Part shown: positions 63,244 to 64,000 of the stretch, in pieces
Numbering within the stretch: the first letter of the stretch is position 1
Layout of the letters: the number at the start of each line of letters is the position of its first letter
Assembly: GCA_028339355.1 (NCBI GenBank)
Contig: JAOLBX010000001.1
Span: 62,001-126,000 of the forward strand
Origin: Bacteroidia bacterium
Lineage (GTDB): Bacteria; Bacteroidota; Bacteroidia; NS11-12g; UBA9320
Length of the DNA stretch: 64,000 bases
Reading direction: 5' to 3'
Position numbers and translations under genes: made by a program
The notes under the pieces: model-generated
The model's input: only the letters and a program-made list of their open reading frames with translations
Told to the model about the DNA's origin: nothing
Databases searched by the model: none

Positions 63244-64000
63244 AATGCTAAAGAATAAAATGCTTGATTACATAAAAGATGTATTGAAAAACATGCCAAA
63301 TGGGTGGTTGAATCTAACTACTCACCGTCTCGATATTTATGACGAATCACAGGCAAAAACACAATTTTTAGACCAGTTTGAAGTTTTATATGACGCTAAC
63401 AACAGTGACAAAAATGCACTTGAAGCACTACCTACTGCATATGACTATATCAGACTAGGGCATCCATTATCGTGCGTGTTGGAATGGATCATTGCAGAAT
63501 TGAATGATCTAAAATCACAAAGTGTAATCAGCTTTTCCTCTCAGACCACTCCTATATTGGCAGTGCTCAGAAAGAACTCATTAGATAATAAAAAGACACA
63601 AATCTGTTATACAAATGAGCTTCCTGCATCTTTTGATGCTGACATAATTCGCAATGTATATGGTTACCATTTTGAGCTCAGCAAAATAGCATCTATAGAT
63701 AGTGTACCTGCTTTTGAGGGCAGCACTATTTTCATTTCACAACAAAACGACATTTCCACTGTAGATAGTAATACTCACATTGAATTTTACATAAAACTAC
63801 ATCCTAAATTTGGTAGTGTACTCATTGCAGATGGCGAACAGAATAAAGGCTACATCTCAGAAATACAGCACGTACGAAGAAGAGAAACTATCGCTATGAC
63901 TCCGGTCAATTGCCTTGCAGCTTTAAATGAGTTAGTTGAGATTTCTTCCGCTTACACTGATAGCAATGCAGCTGAAAACAAAGCGAGCACCATTAAAAGT
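63244..64000 (+). CDS. Uncharacterised protein, 3' end outside window
   Basis: From the ATG at 63244 the frame is open to the right edge (252 codons). The N-terminal part shows MPNGWLNLTTHRLDIYDESQ, AYDYIRLGHPLSCVLEWIIA and SVISFSSQTTPILAVLRKNS. The order of secondary-structure-like motifs resembles the N-terminal region of large PLP-dependent, fold-type I enzymes, but no PLP lysine or other decisive motif is in view. I do not recognise the family firmly. It could start at the second ATG five codons in. It has no signal peptide, so it is probably cytosolic. Confidence 0.6.

Overview
The window is an AT-rich chromosomal segment from a member of the Bacteroidota, most like the Flavobacteriales. 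Three things support this. It carries type IX secretion genes (a PorU sortase, PorV, GldJ and a PorP/SprF-like protein). It carries secreted proteins with type A C-terminal sorting domains. Many genes have the Bacteroidota -7 promoter element TAnnTTTG a short distance before the start codon. Most of the window is housekeeping sequence. I see no insertion sequence, prophage, CRISPR array or rRNA operon, and one tRNA.

Layout. 1-3901 (minus): a very large secreted M4 metallopeptidase that runs off the left edge. 4.1-11.9 kb: a secretion/gliding locus, with gldJ and a PorP/SprF-like gene on minus facing porU-porV on plus. 11.95-18.0 kb (minus): the rod-shape operon mreB-mreC-mreD-mrdA-rodA, ending in a translationally coupled metallo-beta-lactamase-fold hydrolase. 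A divergent XRE/S24 regulator follows. 19.1-23.8 kb: an HtrA protease, then an overlapping set of ECF sigma factor, probable anti-sigma protein, dapF and a SanA-like envelope protein. 23.9-25.6 kb: a secreted endonuclease/phosphatase-fold protein with a sorting tail. 26.0-32.3 kb (minus): surface polysaccharide export (Wzx-like flippase, Wzz-like protein, O-antigen ligase) mixed with an MFS carrier and an orphan OppC-type permease. 32.4-36.0 kb: tRNA-Leu, trigger factor, ClpP and ClpX. 36.1-45.97 kb: a secreted sialidase-fold protein, holA, a lone HsdR_N nuclease domain, nhaD, a GT2 glycosyltransferase, a TPR protein, a YhhQ-type transporter, a rhomboid protease, a DUF4159 protein and rsmE. 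46.3-51.2 kb: tandem PPK2 genes, facing a proton-translocating transhydrogenase operon (pntAa, a four-helix-bundle gene, pntAb, pntB). 51.5-62.9 kb: dnaK, a DUF4249 lipoprotein, a LamG-like coiled-coil protein, panB, clpS, plsY, queA, a MacB-like permease plus VanX-like lipoprotein, a DMT transporter and mdh. A partial gene of unclear function runs off the right edge.

How they fit together. Proteins with sorting tails (the endonuclease-fold and sialidase-fold proteins, and probably the M4 protease) are expected clients of PorU/PorV. The mre operon with dapF, SanA-like and VanX-like genes concerns the cell wall. ClpP/ClpX/ClpS, trigger factor, DnaK and HtrA form a protein quality-control set. 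QueA and the YhhQ-type transporter both concern queuosine.

I found no strong candidate for an entirely new defence or mobile system. The observations most worth checking are the structured, terminator-flanked leader before pntAa, the four-helix-bundle gene inside the pnt operon, a possibly self-cleaving XRE/S24 regulator divergent from mreB, a set of near-leaderless promoters, and the orphan OppC-like permease in the polysaccharide operon.
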